The translations under genes were made by a program, and so were the position numbers. Below are positions 39,301 through 47,473 of a DNA stretch of 64,000 bases, piece by piece (position 1 is the first letter of the stretch; every line of letters begins with the position of its first letter). The stretch lies in contig CAXTAK010000007.1 of the NCBI GenBank assembly GCA_964242735.1, positions 83,868-147,867 of the forward strand, written 5' to 3'. Under the pieces are notes generated by a model. That model was given only the letters and a program-made list of their open reading frames with translations, was not told the origin of the DNA and did no database searches. The stretch is from CADCUY01 sp964242735 (GTDB taxonomy: Bacteria; Actinomycetota; Actinomycetes; Actinomycetales; Quadrisphaeraceae).

Positions 39301-39681
39301 GACCTGAAGACCACGAAGGCGGCGCCGACCGCCGCGGAGCTCCCGGGGCACCCCCAGCTGGGGCTGTACCAGGCGGTCGTGGAGGCCGGGGCCCTCGACG
39401 TCTCCGGGGCCGACGACCTCCGGGTCGCGGCGGCGAGCGGGAGCAGCGGCGGGGCCTCCCTCGTCCAGCTCGGGGGGGACGCGGTGAAGCACCGCGAGCA
39501 GGTGCAGGTGGCGCTGTCGCAGTCCGGCGACCCGGCGTGGGCCCGCACCCTGGTGGAAGAGACCGCGGAGGCGATGGCGTCGTCGGCCTTCCTCGCCCGG
39601 CAGAACGCCGGGTGCCCCTCGTGCCCGGTGCGCGCCTGCTGCCCCCTGCACCCCGAGGGCCGCGCGGTGGGGGCGCCGTGA
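36343..39681 (+). CDS. adnA: AdnA, helicase-nuclease subunit with degenerate motor
   Basis: A 1112-residue subunit of the actinobacterial AdnAB double-strand-break resection machine. The UvrD-like motor is degenerate: Walker A at 50-57 reads GAPGTGRT with Arg for the catalytic Lys, and motif II reads VEDHQES where DEYQDT is expected. The C-terminal RecB-like nuclease keeps VHRIAEEL, GRLDRVERQ and VVDLKT, and four cysteines (FTRCGLR and CPSCPVRACCP) that could hold an AddB-type 4Fe-4S cluster. GTG at 36343 is the best start, with no clear ribosome site. The stop overlaps adnB by GTGA. Confidence 0.9.
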   Translation: MRDEGRAAAAPVAPVLVRRAARALPPVRLDAAQRAVVDHQRGAGPVVVLGAPGTGRTTALLEALVARVERDGADPGSLLLLAPSRTSAAVLRDQLSSRLGRTTARALARTPHSYAWGLLRRAAVLRGAPAPRLLSGPEQDQVIADLLRGHALGDGAPPPWPASVPEATRRLRAFRAELRDLLMRALERGVSPTELAALGHANGRPEWVAASAVLREYLQVTALSDAGAHDPAAIVRDAVRLLAADPDLLARERAQWSLVAVEDHQESTAATAALLDLVAGAGADLLVVGDPDATTSGFRGGDPRLVAGAATRYRCADGRDAAVVVLRTRWRSTGAVAAAADRVAARIGSSGAVAHRDPVPAATTGDRAGDRGGETVVEGHLLRTPAQQSALVAAVLRAEHLQRGTPWSAMAVVVRSASSTAALRRVLAQAQVPVTVPVAEVPVRDEPAVAPLRTALRASLQLAGASDGSGASRDVGPDAVLELLGSWFGGADAVAVRRLRQALLATERAGGGARGSDELLVAAVTDPAVLAALPARAARPARVVARALAAGRAAASAPACSAEDVLWALWSATGAEGAWRREALAGGVTGARADRDLDAVVALFDAAARYEDRSPGAPPGRFLDHLESQDVPSDTLAARAAAGSAVDLVTAQGAVGREWEVVVVPGLQDGAWPDTRLRGTLLGAPDLAELLSGRSVALTGADAVLAARRSVVDDERRLLHVAVTRARRRLVVTAVDSDDEQPSPFLDLVAPPPPHDHSTGTRRGGGGHREHTRVPRSLTLAGLVAELRGVLLTPVGARDATGATVDADRRTAAAGQLARLADAGVPGAAPAQWHGLLPLSDDAPLTAPGEPVRVSPSAVEAFTRCGLRWVLESSGGRSPGSVEQGLGVLVHRIAEELPDGGADAMAARLEELWPTLGLPGTWVGARELRRARVMVAKLAAYAAAARAQGRQVVGVEVEVEAALGRALVRGRLDRVERQPDGRLRVVDLKTTKAAPTAAELPGHPQLGLYQAVVEAGALDVSGADDLRVAAASGSSGGASLVQLGGDAVKHREQVQVALSQSGDPAWARTLVEETAEAMASSAFLARQNAGCPSCPVRACCPLHPEGRAVGAP

Positions 39682-42600
39682 TCCCCGACGCCCGGACCCC
39701 ACCCACGGCGCCCACTGCTGCCGCGGGACACCTGAGCGCCGACGACATCGCGGTGGCCCTCGACCGGCCCCGCCCCACGCCCGAGCAGCGGGCCGTCATC
39801 GAAGCGCCCCTGGAGCCCCTGCTGGTGGTGGCCGGCGCCGGGTCGGGCAAGACCGAGACGATGTCGGCGCGCGTGGTCTGGCTCGTCGCCAACGCCCTGG
39901 TCGCCCCCGACGCAGTGCTGGGCCTGACCTTCACCCGCAAGGCCGCCGCCGAGCTCGCCACCCGGGTCCGCCGCCGCCTCGCGGGGCTGCGCGCTGCGGG
40001 CCTGCACCTCCCGGCGGGGCTGCCCCCCTCGCAGGGACGGGGCGGGCACGTCGAGGACGACGCCGGTGAGCCCAGCGTCGCCACCTACCACTCCTACGCC
40101 GGGGGCGTGGTCGCCGACCACGGCCTGCGCCTGGGCATCGACCCCGCGGCCACCCTCATCGGCGAGGCCGCCGCCCACCAGGTCGCCGCCGAGGTCGTCG
40201 AGGGGTGGGACGACCTGCCCGGCCTGGACGCCGCGCCGCCCACCGTCACCGCCGCGGTGCTCCGCCTCGCGGGGGAGTGCGCGGAGCACCTCGTGAGCCC
40301 CGAGGAGGTCGCGGCCCACCTGCGGGCGGTCCTCGACGACCTCCACGCGATCCCCGGCAAGGAGTACGCCGAGGTCCGCGCGGTGCGCGACTCCCTCGCC
40401 GACCGGCTCCTGCTGATGCCCCTGGTCACCCGGTACGGCGAGCGCAAGGCCGAGCGGGGAGTGCTCGACTTCGGTGACCAGGTCGCGCTCGCGGCGCGCC
40501 TGGCGCGCGAGGTGCCGGCCGTCCGCGCCCTGGAGCGAGCCCGATACGGGGTGGTGCTGCTCGACGAGTACCAGGACACCTCCCACGCGCAGCTCGAGCT
40601 GCTGCGCGCCCTGTTCGGCGACGGGCACCCCGTGACCGCCGTCGGTGACCCGCACCAGTCGATCTACGGCTGGCGCGGGGCCAGCGCGGGCGGCCTGGAG
40701 AGCTTCCCCGGGCACTTCCCGCTGCCCCAGCCGCCCACCGCCGCCGGTGTGCCGCCGCCGCGCCGAGCGCCGGTGCTGGCGCTGTCCACGTCGTGGCGCA
40801 ACGACGTCGCCGTGCTGGACGCCGCGAACCTGATCGCGGAGCCGCTGCGGGTCGCCTCGCGCCTGGGCGTGCCGCGGCTGGTGTCCCGCCCCGGCGCCGG
40901 ACCCGGCGTCGTGCGCGCGGCGTTCGCGGGCACCGCCGAGGAGGAGGCCGAGCACCTCACCGACGTGGTGGCCGCGTGCTGGCACGCCGACACCGCCCTG
41001 CCCCCACCGCAGCGGCGCACCACCGCCGTGCTGTGCCGCAAGCGCTCGCAGTTCCCCGCCGTGGAGGCCGCGCTGCGCGCGCGCGGGCTGCCCGTGGAGG
41101 TCATCGGTCTCGGGGGGCTCCTCTCGCGTCCGGAGGTCGTCGACGTGGTCGCCGCGCTGCGCGTCGTCCACGACCCCGCGCGCGGGGACGCGCTGCTGCG
41201 CCTGCTCACCGGGGCGCGGTGGCGCCTGGGGGTGCGCGACCTGGCCGCCCTCGCCGCCTGGTCGCGAGCCTCGGCGGCGGTGTCACCGATGGCGACGATC
41301 CCGCCGGCGGGGCGCAGCGACCGCGCGCCCGGGCCGGTGGATCCCGCCGAGGCCGGCAGCCTCGTCGCCGCCCTCGACGCCCTGCCCCCGCGGGACTGGG
41401 CCACCGATGAGGGCCTCGCGCTGTCGCCCACCGGGCGCGACCGCCTCGAGGAGGCGTCGGCGGTCCTGCGCCGGCTGCGCCGCTCCGCGGGGCTGGCGCT
41501 GCCCGAGCTCGTCGTGGAGGCCGAGCGGGCGCTGGGCCTGGACGTGGAGCTCGCCGCCCGACCCGGGGTGGCGCCGGGTGACGCCCGCGTGCACGTGCAG
41601 GCCCTCGAGCAGGTCGCCGCCGACTTCGCCACCGGAGCCGAGCGGGCCTCCCTCGGCGGGCTCCTCGCCTGGCTCGACGCCGCCGACACCCACGAGCGCG
41701 GGCTCTCACCCGGTGAGGGGGCGGGCGCCGAGTCCGTCGAGCCCAGCGCGAGCGCGGTGCAGCTCCTCACCGTGCATGCCGCGAAGGGCCTGGAGTGGGA
41801 CGTCGTCGCCGTGCCCGGGCTGGTGGAGGGCACCTTCCCCGCCGGGGGGGAGACCTCGTCGGGATGGCTGAAGCACCTCGGCGCCCTGCCCTACGACCTG
41901 CGCGGGGATCGCGACGCCCTGCCCCAGCTGGCGTGGGCCGGCGCCGTGGACGGCAAGGACGCGGAGGCGCGCCGAGCCGCCTTCGTGGTGGCGTGCGGGG
42001 CGCACGAGCTGGACGAGGAACGGCGACTGGCGTACGTGGCGGCCACGCGGGCGCGGTCGCTGCTGCTGCTGAGCGGGGCGTGGTGGGGCACCGGCGTGAG
42101 GCCCCGGACGCCGTCCCGCTTCCTGCGCGAGTCCTTGGAGGGCGGCACCGCGGACGGCGACCCGCTGCCCGGTGGCCCACCGGAGGAGGCGAACCCGCTG
42201 CTCGCACAGGCGCGGACCGCGTCCTGGCCGCTGGACCCGGTCGCGCACCTGCGCTCCTCGATGGTCGCGGCGGCCGAACTCGTCGAGCGCGCCCGCACCG
42301 CGGCCCGCGCCGCCAGTGCGGAGCCGCCGTCGATCACTGCGGATCACTCGGGGAGCACCGCGGCCCCCCCGGCGGTCACCACGGCGCCGGTCGGAGGTGG
42401 AGGGCCGGGTCGGTCGGGCGAGGGGCCGGGGTGGTCGGGCGAGAGGTCGGGGTGGTCGGGCGAGGTCGACCAGCTGCTCGCCGAGCGCGACGGGGCCCGG
42501 GGGGCCGCCGCGGGCACGGTGGCCCTGCCGGCGCACCTCTCGGCGTCCGCGCTGGTCGACCTCGCCGCCGACCCCGCGGCGGTGGCGCTCGCGGTGCGCC

Positions 42601-43139
42601 GGCCCGTGCCGGTACCACCGCGCCCGGCCACCCGCCGCGGCACGCTCTTCCACGCCTGGCTGGAGCAGCGCTTCCGCGCCGAGACCCTCGTCGACCTCGA
42701 CGACGTGCCCGGTGCCCAGGACGCGGACCCCGACGCCGACGAGCGCCTGGAGGAGCTGCAGGCGGCGTTCCTGGCCTCGGAGTGGGCGCAGCGCACACCC
42801 CTGGCGGTGGAGGTCGACCTGGAGACGCCCGTGGCGGGGCTGGTGGTGCGCTGCCGGATCGACGCGGTCTTCCCCGCCGCGGGCGTCGAGCCGCGGGCGG
42901 GCGGCGTGGACGTCGTGGACTGGAAGTCGGGGAGGCCGCCGACGGGTGAGCGGGCGCGCTCGGGCGCGGTGCAGCTCGCCGTGTACCGGCTGGCGTGGTC
43001 GCGGCTGCACACCGTGCCCCTGGAGCGCGTCGGTGCGGCCTTCTTCTACGCCTCCACCGGTCAGACCCGCCGTCCGGTGGACCTGCTCGACGAGGCGGGG
43101 CTCGAAGCGCTGGTGCTGGGGCTGCCCCTGGCGCCGTGA
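39678..43139 (+). CDS. adnB: AdnB, lead helicase-nuclease subunit
   Basis: A 1153-residue partner of AdnA. All helicase motifs are intact: Walker A GAGSGKT (53-59), TFTRKAAAELATR, LLDEYQDTSHAQ, GDPHQSIYGWRGA, LLTVHAAKGLEWDVVAVPG and AATRARS. The C-terminal nuclease shows GTLFHAWLEQRF, CRIDAVF and VVDWKSG. A Gly/Ser/Arg-rich linker near 905-935 contains repeats of the type GWSGE. With AdnA it should unwind and resect DNA ends in the RecA pathway, the role RecBCD or AddAB plays elsewhere. The 4-nt overlap with adnA favours equal synthesis. Confidence 0.93.
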   Translation: MIPDARTPPTAPTAAAGHLSADDIAVALDRPRPTPEQRAVIEAPLEPLLVVAGAGSGKTETMSARVVWLVANALVAPDAVLGLTFTRKAAAELATRVRRRLAGLRAAGLHLPAGLPPSQGRGGHVEDDAGEPSVATYHSYAGGVVADHGLRLGIDPAATLIGEAAAHQVAAEVVEGWDDLPGLDAAPPTVTAAVLRLAGECAEHLVSPEEVAAHLRAVLDDLHAIPGKEYAEVRAVRDSLADRLLLMPLVTRYGERKAERGVLDFGDQVALAARLAREVPAVRALERARYGVVLLDEYQDTSHAQLELLRALFGDGHPVTAVGDPHQSIYGWRGASAGGLESFPGHFPLPQPPTAAGVPPPRRAPVLALSTSWRNDVAVLDAANLIAEPLRVASRLGVPRLVSRPGAGPGVVRAAFAGTAEEEAEHLTDVVAACWHADTALPPPQRRTTAVLCRKRSQFPAVEAALRARGLPVEVIGLGGLLSRPEVVDVVAALRVVHDPARGDALLRLLTGARWRLGVRDLAALAAWSRASAAVSPMATIPPAGRSDRAPGPVDPAEAGSLVAALDALPPRDWATDEGLALSPTGRDRLEEASAVLRRLRRSAGLALPELVVEAERALGLDVELAARPGVAPGDARVHVQALEQVAADFATGAERASLGGLLAWLDAADTHERGLSPGEGAGAESVEPSASAVQLLTVHAAKGLEWDVVAVPGLVEGTFPAGGETSSGWLKHLGALPYDLRGDRDALPQLAWAGAVDGKDAEARRAAFVVACGAHELDEERRLAYVAATRARSLLLLSGAWWGTGVRPRTPSRFLRESLEGGTADGDPLPGGPPEEANPLLAQARTASWPLDPVAHLRSSMVAAAELVERARTAARAASAEPPSITADHSGSTAAPPAVTTAPVGGGGPGRSGEGPGWSGERSGWSGEVDQLLAERDGARGAAAGTVALPAHLSASALVDLAADPAAVALAVRRPVPVPPRPATRRGTLFHAWLEQRFRAETLVDLDDVPGAQDADPDADERLEELQAAFLASEWAQRTPLAVEVDLETPVAGLVVRCRIDAVFPAAGVEPRAGGVDVVDWKSGRPPTGERARSGAVQLAVYRLAWSRLHTVPLERVGAAFFYASTGQTRRPVDLLDEAGLEALVLGLPLAP

Positions 43140-43162
43140 GGGCCGCCTCCGGGACGGGGTCC

Positions 43163-43178
43163 GTCCGCCCGGGCGGAC
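43163..43178. terminator. Convergent palindrome after adnB
   Basis: GTCCGCCCGGGCGGAC is a perfect 16-bp palindrome in the 46-bp gap between the adnB stop and the facing 43-codon gene. As RNA it gives a short GC stem. No T-run follows, so termination strength is uncertain. Confidence 0.45.
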
Positions 43179-43185
43179 ACCGCCG

Positions 43186-43317
43186 TCAGCGCCTGAGCTG
43201 CGCCCGGACCTGCGCGGCCGCCCACCCGGTGACGCGCTCGACGTGCTCGGGGCGGTAGCCCTCGCGCGCCATGCGCACCGCGTCGTCCAGCGACCAGCCC
43301 TCCCGCGGGGTGGACAT
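43186..43317 (-). CDS. Small helical protein of 43 residues
   Basis: The frame MSTPREGWSLDDAVRMAREG continues to HVERVTGWAAAQVRAQLRR. The pattern (two short helices with a Tyr/Val turn) resembles a minimal helix-turn-helix or DUF-type small protein but is not identified. ATG at 43317 is preceded by GGAGGT at 8 nt, and codon use is strongly actinobacterial, so it is probably real. It lies alone between adnB (convergent) and the endonuclease-like gene. Confidence 0.6.
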   Translation of the reverse strand: MSTPREGWSLDDAVRMAREGYRPEHVERVTGWAAAQVRAQLRR

Positions 43318-43480
43318 CGGTCGCACCTCCACCGGCGCGGGACGTCGACGAGCGGGAGGTGTCTGGCTGATCGGCACCGCCGCATCGTGGCACCTCCCCG
43401 CGCCGTCACGGAAGGGCTGGCTCCGGCGGCAGCACCCATGACGAGGACCACTCCCTCGACGTCGGGCCTCCCGCCGCGCA

Positions 43481-44311
43481 CTAGACGCGCTGGCGCACGT
43501 CCACGACGAGCGGCCGGTGGTCCCCGACGGCCACGGAGACCTCCACCGAGGTGGCCACCACGTCACCCTGCAGCGCGAGCACGTGGTCGAGCTGCAACCG
43601 CGGTCGGGCGGCGGGGAACGTGGCGGCGCGCACCAGCTGCTCCCCGCCGGCGACCAGCGCCGGCACCCGGGAGGGCAGGTTCAGGTCACCCAGCAGCAGG
43701 CGCACCGGACCCGGAGCCTGCGCCAGCCAGTGGCGCACCCGCCGCAGCTGCCGCACGGCCGTCGGCGGTGAGAACGACAGGTGGGTGCACGCCACCGTCA
43801 CCCCACCGGCCAGGACGGCGGCCACCGCCACGCGCGGCTCGTCGGGGAAGGACCACCACCGCACGCGGCCCGTGCGGGGGTCCGGGGCGGCCAGGGGCAG
43901 TCGCCCGCGACCGGCGTCGAGGGGCAGCACGTGCCACGACAGCACGGGCACGGCACTGACCAGTGCGACCCCGAACACCGGGCCCGTGACGTCGTCCCCC
44001 GGCCCGATCAGCGCGCCGCGGGCCGGGGTCCACGCCGGCGGCGCGTCGCGCACCAGCGGCGCGGGGGTGCCGAGCAGCGCCGGCGCGAGCCGCCAGTCAG
44101 CGGCGCCGCACGCGGCGGCGACCAGAGCCGCCTGGTGCGCGCCGGCCGAGCGCGGCTGACCGGCGTCGACCTCCTGCAGGGCGATGACGTCCGCGCCCGC
44201 CGAGGCGAGGTCCTCCAGTCCAGCGGCCAGCGCCTCGGGCGACAGGGCGCTGCCGGTCGGGCCGCGCCCGGAGGCGAGGTTCAGGGTCAGGACCCGCAGC
44301 GGCAGTGCCAC
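43481..44311 (-). CDS. Endonuclease/exonuclease/phosphatase family protein
   Basis: A 276-residue EEP-fold metal hydrolase. All core motifs are in order: VLTLNLASGR (Asn), VIALQEVD (Glu), TVACTHLSFSP (His), LLLGDLNLP (Asp, Asn), LQLDHVLA (Asp) and VAVGDHRPLVVDV (Asp, His). Family members cleave DNA, phospholipids or phosphoinositides; no signal peptide is seen, so it is probably cytoplasmic. GTG at 44311 follows AAGGA. It starts 2 nt after the phosphotransferase stop and belongs to the leftward mrx1-kinase-APH cluster. Confidence 0.87.
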   Translation of the reverse strand: MALPLRVLTLNLASGRGPTGSALSPEALAAGLEDLASAGADVIALQEVDAGQPRSAGAHQAALVAAACGAADWRLAPALLGTPAPLVRDAPPAWTPARGALIGPGDDVTGPVFGVALVSAVPVLSWHVLPLDAGRGRLPLAAPDPRTGRVRWWSFPDEPRVAVAAVLAGGVTVACTHLSFSPPTAVRQLRRVRHWLAQAPGPVRLLLGDLNLPSRVPALVAGGEQLVRAATFPAARPRLQLDHVLALQGDVVATSVEVSVAVGDHRPLVVDVRQRV

Positions 44312-44313
44312 CC

Positions 44314-45351
44314 CTACGTCCTTCCCGACATCACGGCGGACTCGAGGTCGACCAGCATCACACGGGCGTCGTCGACGACGCCCTGGTCACCACTGCGCAG
44401 CCCGTGCAGCAGCCACTCCGCCAGCGCCAGCTCGCTGACCAGGCGGGCCCGCTCGAGCAGGTGCGGGTCGTGGGCGCCGGCCCGCGCGCCGGCGTACGCC
44501 TCCAGGGCCACCTCCACGGCGTCGTCGTCGGCGCCGGCCACCAGCCACGCGAGGTCGTCGGCGGGGTCGGCCACCCTCGCCCCGCCCCAGCGGACCACCG
44601 AGCACACGCTGCTCGCCCAGGGGCCGGTCGCTCGCGCGGGGCCGGTGGTGTCGCAGACGAGGACGTCGTCGGCGGAGAGGTCACCGTGGACGACCGCGGG
44701 CGCGAACCGCCAGCGCCCGACGTCCTCCAGGCCCCGCTCCCACCGGGTCAGCAGCGCCGTGGGCACCAACCCCGTCCCCGCGGCCCGGTCGAGGGTGGCC
44801 AGGCGGCGGTCGCGGTACTCCGCGGAGGTGTGCACCGGTGCCCCGGCGTCCTCCACCAGCGCGGCGGGCAGGTCGTGGACGGCGGCGAGGGCGCGCCCCA
44901 GGGAGGCGGCGAGCGCCGCCCCGTCGGGGCCCGCCAGCTGCGCGAGGTCCAGCGGCACCCCCGGCGCGCGGGGCACCACCACGGCGCGCCCGCCCTCCGC
45001 CAGGTCGATCCACCCGGCCACCCCCGGGACGGCGAAGGGCAGCAGCGCCCGCCCGGCCCTGGCGCCGAGTGCGGGGGGTTGAGGGGTTCCCGCGGGCTCG
45101 GGGAGCGTCCCGAGGCGGGAGAGCACCGCCAGCACCGCGGCCTCGCGCTCCAGGGACGCTCCCCCCGCGGGAGTGGTGGGGGCGCGCACCTCCCACTGCC
45201 GTCCCTCGTCGTCGACGACGACGGCGAGGTCGTGGTCCTGCACGTCGTGCCCGGCGCTGCGGCCGTCACCGGGCGACCAGGCGCCCGTGGGGTCGACGCC
45301 GGGCACGGCCGCGCTGAGCAGCGCGGCCAGCACGAGGGCGGAGCGGGCCAC
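44314..45351 (-). CDS. Aminoglycoside-phosphotransferase-fold kinase
   Basis: A 345-residue APH/choline-kinase-fold protein. The Brenner-type catalytic loop is VVHGDLSADDVLV; the metal-binding Asn of HGDLxxxN appears as Asp. The downstream VADPADDLAWLVAGAD is the DFG-like position. The first 40 residues look like a short hydrophobic start (RSALVLAALLSAAVPG). Such genes sit near uvrD2/adnAB in many actinobacteria and are annotated as macrolide or aminoglycoside phosphotransferases, but the substrate is unknown; resistance should not be assumed. GTG at 45351 is 6 nt after TACGGT, giving a leaderless start. Confidence 0.8.
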   Translation of the reverse strand: MARSALVLAALLSAAVPGVDPTGAWSPGDGRSAGHDVQDHDLAVVVDDEGRQWEVRAPTTPAGGASLEREAAVLAVLSRLGTLPEPAGTPQPPALGARAGRALLPFAVPGVAGWIDLAEGGRAVVVPRAPGVPLDLAQLAGPDGAALAASLGRALAAVHDLPAALVEDAGAPVHTSAEYRDRRLATLDRAAGTGLVPTALLTRWERGLEDVGRWRFAPAVVHGDLSADDVLVCDTTGPARATGPWASSVCSVVRWGGARVADPADDLAWLVAGADDDAVEVALEAYAGARAGAHDPHLLERARLVSELALAEWLLHGLRSGDQGVVDDARVMLVDLESAVMSGRT

Positions 45352-45376
45352 GGGGCCACCGTAGGCGCTCGGATGA

Positions 45377-46081
45377 TCAGGGGCTCAGGGAGGCAGGGGC
45401 TCGGAGCACCAGCGCCGGGTGGGCGGGGTCCTCGCAGCGCACCACCACGCCGGCGCGCCAGTGCGGTCGCGCCTCGCCCAGGTACAGCGCCCACGCGCCG
45501 AGCACCCGGGTGCGGTCGGCCTCGCTGGTGCGCCGGGTGATCGCCGCCGGGGAGGTCTGGAGGTGCACGACGACGTCGAGCGCCCCGTCGAGCTCCTCGC
45601 GCAGCAGGTGCGGGCCGCCGAGCACCAGGACCGCGCCCGGTGGCGCCAGCTCGCGGGGCGCGCGGGTGGCGCGGTCGCGGGCGGCGTCCCACAGCGTGGG
45701 CAGCCACCGCTGCGAGGCGCCGGGGGCGAGGGGGTCGAGGACCTCCCGGCGCAGCGCGGCGGTGTCGTACCAGGCGCGGTACCCGGCGTCGGGGTCGTCG
45801 GGCCCGCGCTCCAGGCGCACGGAGCGCTGGCGCAGGAAGTCCTCGGCGTCCACCCGCAGGGCCGCGGCGGCGGTGCGCTCCACGACGTCGGCGAGCGCTT
45901 CGGTGACGACGCGCCGGTCGCCGGGCACCGCCCCGTCCACGCCGATCCGCACGACCCGCGGCGGGGGTGCGGCCGCCAGCCCGAGGGCCAGGGCGTGCCG
46001 GGCGATCCCCTCGGGGGTGGACGCGGTGACGCGCGGCGGCGGAGCGGCGTCCGGGGCGGACCCAGGTCGCTGCCGGCTCAG
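45377..46081 (-). CDS. Uridine-kinase-like protein lacking a P-loop
   Basis: About 234 residues resembling the nucleoside-kinase-like proteins of actinobacteria: STPEGIARHALALGLAAAPP, VVRIGVDGA, RVDAEDFLRQRSVRLERGPDD, GYRAWYDTAALRREVLDPL, VLVLGGPHLLREEL and PHWRAGVVVRCED. Where a kinase has GPSGSGKST this reads GAVPGDRRVV, so ATP binding at a Walker A is lost. The start is unclear: CTG at 46081 overlaps the mrx1 stop, while the first GTG (45952) would cut into conserved sequence. It sits between mrx1 and the phosphotransferase. Confidence 0.68.
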   Translation of the reverse strand: MSRQRPGSAPDAAPPPRVTASTPEGIARHALALGLAAAPPPRVVRIGVDGAVPGDRRVVTEALADVVERTAAAALRVDAEDFLRQRSVRLERGPDDPDAGYRAWYDTAALRREVLDPLAPGASQRWLPTLWDAARDRATRAPRELAPPGAVLVLGGPHLLREELDGALDVVVHLQTSPAAITRRTSEADRTRVLGAWALYLGEARPHWRAGVVVRCEDPAHPALVLRAPASLSP

Positions 46082-46338
46082 GCCAGGCGCGCCTTGACGT
46101 CGACCAACGAGGGGTTGGTCGCGGCGCTGCCGTCGGGGAAGATCACGGTGGGCACCGTCTGGTTGCCGCCGTTGACGCTCTGCACGTACTCCGCGGCGCC
46201 GGCGTCCTCCTCGATGTTGACCTCGGAGAAGGTGATGCCCTCGCGGTCCAGGCCCTTCTTGAGGACCCGGCAGTACCCGCACCAGGTGGTCGTGTACATG
46301 GTCACGGTGCCGGCGGAGGGGAGGGTGGGGGTGCTCAT
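46078..46338 (-). CDS. mrx1: Mycoredoxin-1
   Basis: An 86-residue glutaredoxin-fold protein with active site WCGYC and the cis-Pro segment QTVPTVIFPDGS. The WCGYC motif, size and position near uvrD2 match mycoredoxin-1 (Rv3198A), which reduces mycothiol mixed disulfides. ATG at 46338 gives MSTPTLPSAGTVTMYTTTWC; no ribosome site or TAnnnT is seen just upstream. It opens the leftward cluster of kinase-like, phosphotransferase and endonuclease-like genes. Confidence 0.9.
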   Translation of the reverse strand: MSTPTLPSAGTVTMYTTTWCGYCRVLKKGLDREGITFSEVNIEEDAGAAEYVQSVNGGNQTVPTVIFPDGSAATNPSLVDVKARLA

Positions 46339-46420
46339 GGCGGGGTCAACGACGCGGGGCGCCGGTGTCATCCCCGGCCGCTGCCTCCCGCTGGGCGCGG
46401 TGATGGGCCACGATGCGGCC

Positions 46421-47473
46421 ATGCCGACCCCGGACGCCGTCAGCTCCCTCGAGGCCTTCGTCGCGGGCCTGCCCAAGGCCGAGCTTCACCTGCACCTGGA
46501 GGGCACCCTCGAGCCGGAGCTGCGCTTCGCCCTCGCCGAGCGCAACGGCATCACGCTGCCGCACGCGAGCGTGGACGACGTCCGCGCCAGCTACCGCTTC
46601 GACTCCCTCGCCAGCTTCCTCGCCGTGTACTACCCGGCGATGGACGTGCTGCGCACCGAGCAGGACTTCACCGACCTGGCGTGGGCCTACCTGCAGCGGG
46701 CTGCCGCGCAGGGCGTGCGCCGCGCGGAGATCTTCTTCGACCCCCAGGCGCACACCAGCCGCGGGGTGGGCTTCGACGTGGTCGTCGACGGGCTGTGGGA
46801 CGCCGTGCGCCGCGCGCCCGGCGAGCTCGGCGTCGACGCGGCGCTGATCATGTGCTTCCTGCGCGACCACACCGCCGACTCGGCGATGGAGACCCTGGAG
46901 GCCTCGCTGCCGCACCGGGAGCGGATCGTCGGCGTGGGGCTGGACTCCGACGAGCGCGACAACCCGCCGGTGAAGTTCGCGGAGGTCTTCGCCCGGGCGC
47001 GCGAGGTCGGCTACCGGCTGACGATGCACTGCGACATCGACCAGCCGGGCACCCTGGAGCACCTGCGCCAGGTGCTCGAGGTGATCGACGTCGACCGGAT
47101 CGACCACGGCAGCAACGTCGTGGAGGACCCGGCGCTGCTCGCGCTGGTCGTCGAGCGGGGTGCCAGCCGACGGCTGGGGATGACGGCGTGCCCGATCTCC
47201 AACGGCTTCGTCACCGCGCAGATGAAGGGCCCGGAGATCGTGGCGCTGCTGCGGGCCGGGGCGAAGGTGACCGTGAACAGCGACGACCCGGCGTACTTCG
47301 GCGGGTACGTGGCCGAGAACCTCGTCGCCCTGGCGCACGCCGAGCAGCTGAGCCGGGACGACCTGGTGCGGCTAGCTCGCAACTCCTTCGAGGTGGCGTG
47401 GGTCGACGACCCGACCCGCGCGCGCTACCTGGCGGAGCTGGACGCGTACGCGACGGCGCACGGAGTGGGCTGA
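46421..47473 (+). CDS. Adenosine/adenine deaminase family protein
   Basis: A 350-residue amidohydrolase of the adenosine-deaminase family. Conserved pieces are LPKAELHLHLEGTLEPEL (HxH metal ligands), FDPQAHTSRGV, VGVGLDSDERDNPPVKF, DRIDHGSNVVEDP, and TVNSDDPAYFGGY (Asp ligand). The usual HAGE loop holding the catalytic Glu reads HCDIDQPGT, placing it in a distinct subfamily; adenosine, adenine or an N6-substituted adenine are all possible substrates. ATG at 46421 is used; ATG at 46403 would add six residues. It is divergent from mrx1 and interrupts the mrx1-uvrD2 neighbourhood. Confidence 0.86.
   Translation: MPTPDAVSSLEAFVAGLPKAELHLHLEGTLEPELRFALAERNGITLPHASVDDVRASYRFDSLASFLAVYYPAMDVLRTEQDFTDLAWAYLQRAAAQGVRRAEIFFDPQAHTSRGVGFDVVVDGLWDAVRRAPGELGVDAALIMCFLRDHTADSAMETLEASLPHRERIVGVGLDSDERDNPPVKFAEVFARAREVGYRLTMHCDIDQPGTLEHLRQVLEVIDVDRIDHGSNVVEDPALLALVVERGASRRLGMTACPISNGFVTAQMKGPEIVALLRAGAKVTVNSDDPAYFGGYVAENLVALAHAEQLSRDDLVRLARNSFEVAWVDDPTRARYLAELDAYATAHGVG

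Noticed and set aside
36262..39702. 1146-codon open frame antisense to adnA
   Set aside because: Product is His/Gly/Arg-rich without any motif; it mirrors the strong third-position GC of adnA.
38169..41171. 1000-codon open frame antisense across adnA and adnB
   Set aside because: Crosses a gene boundary with no domain and low-complexity composition; adnA and adnB motifs settle the coding strand.
44314..45351. Macrolide or aminoglycoside resistance gene
   Set aside because: Only the kinase fold is supported; the catalytic-loop Asn is changed and nothing shows an antibiotic substrate.
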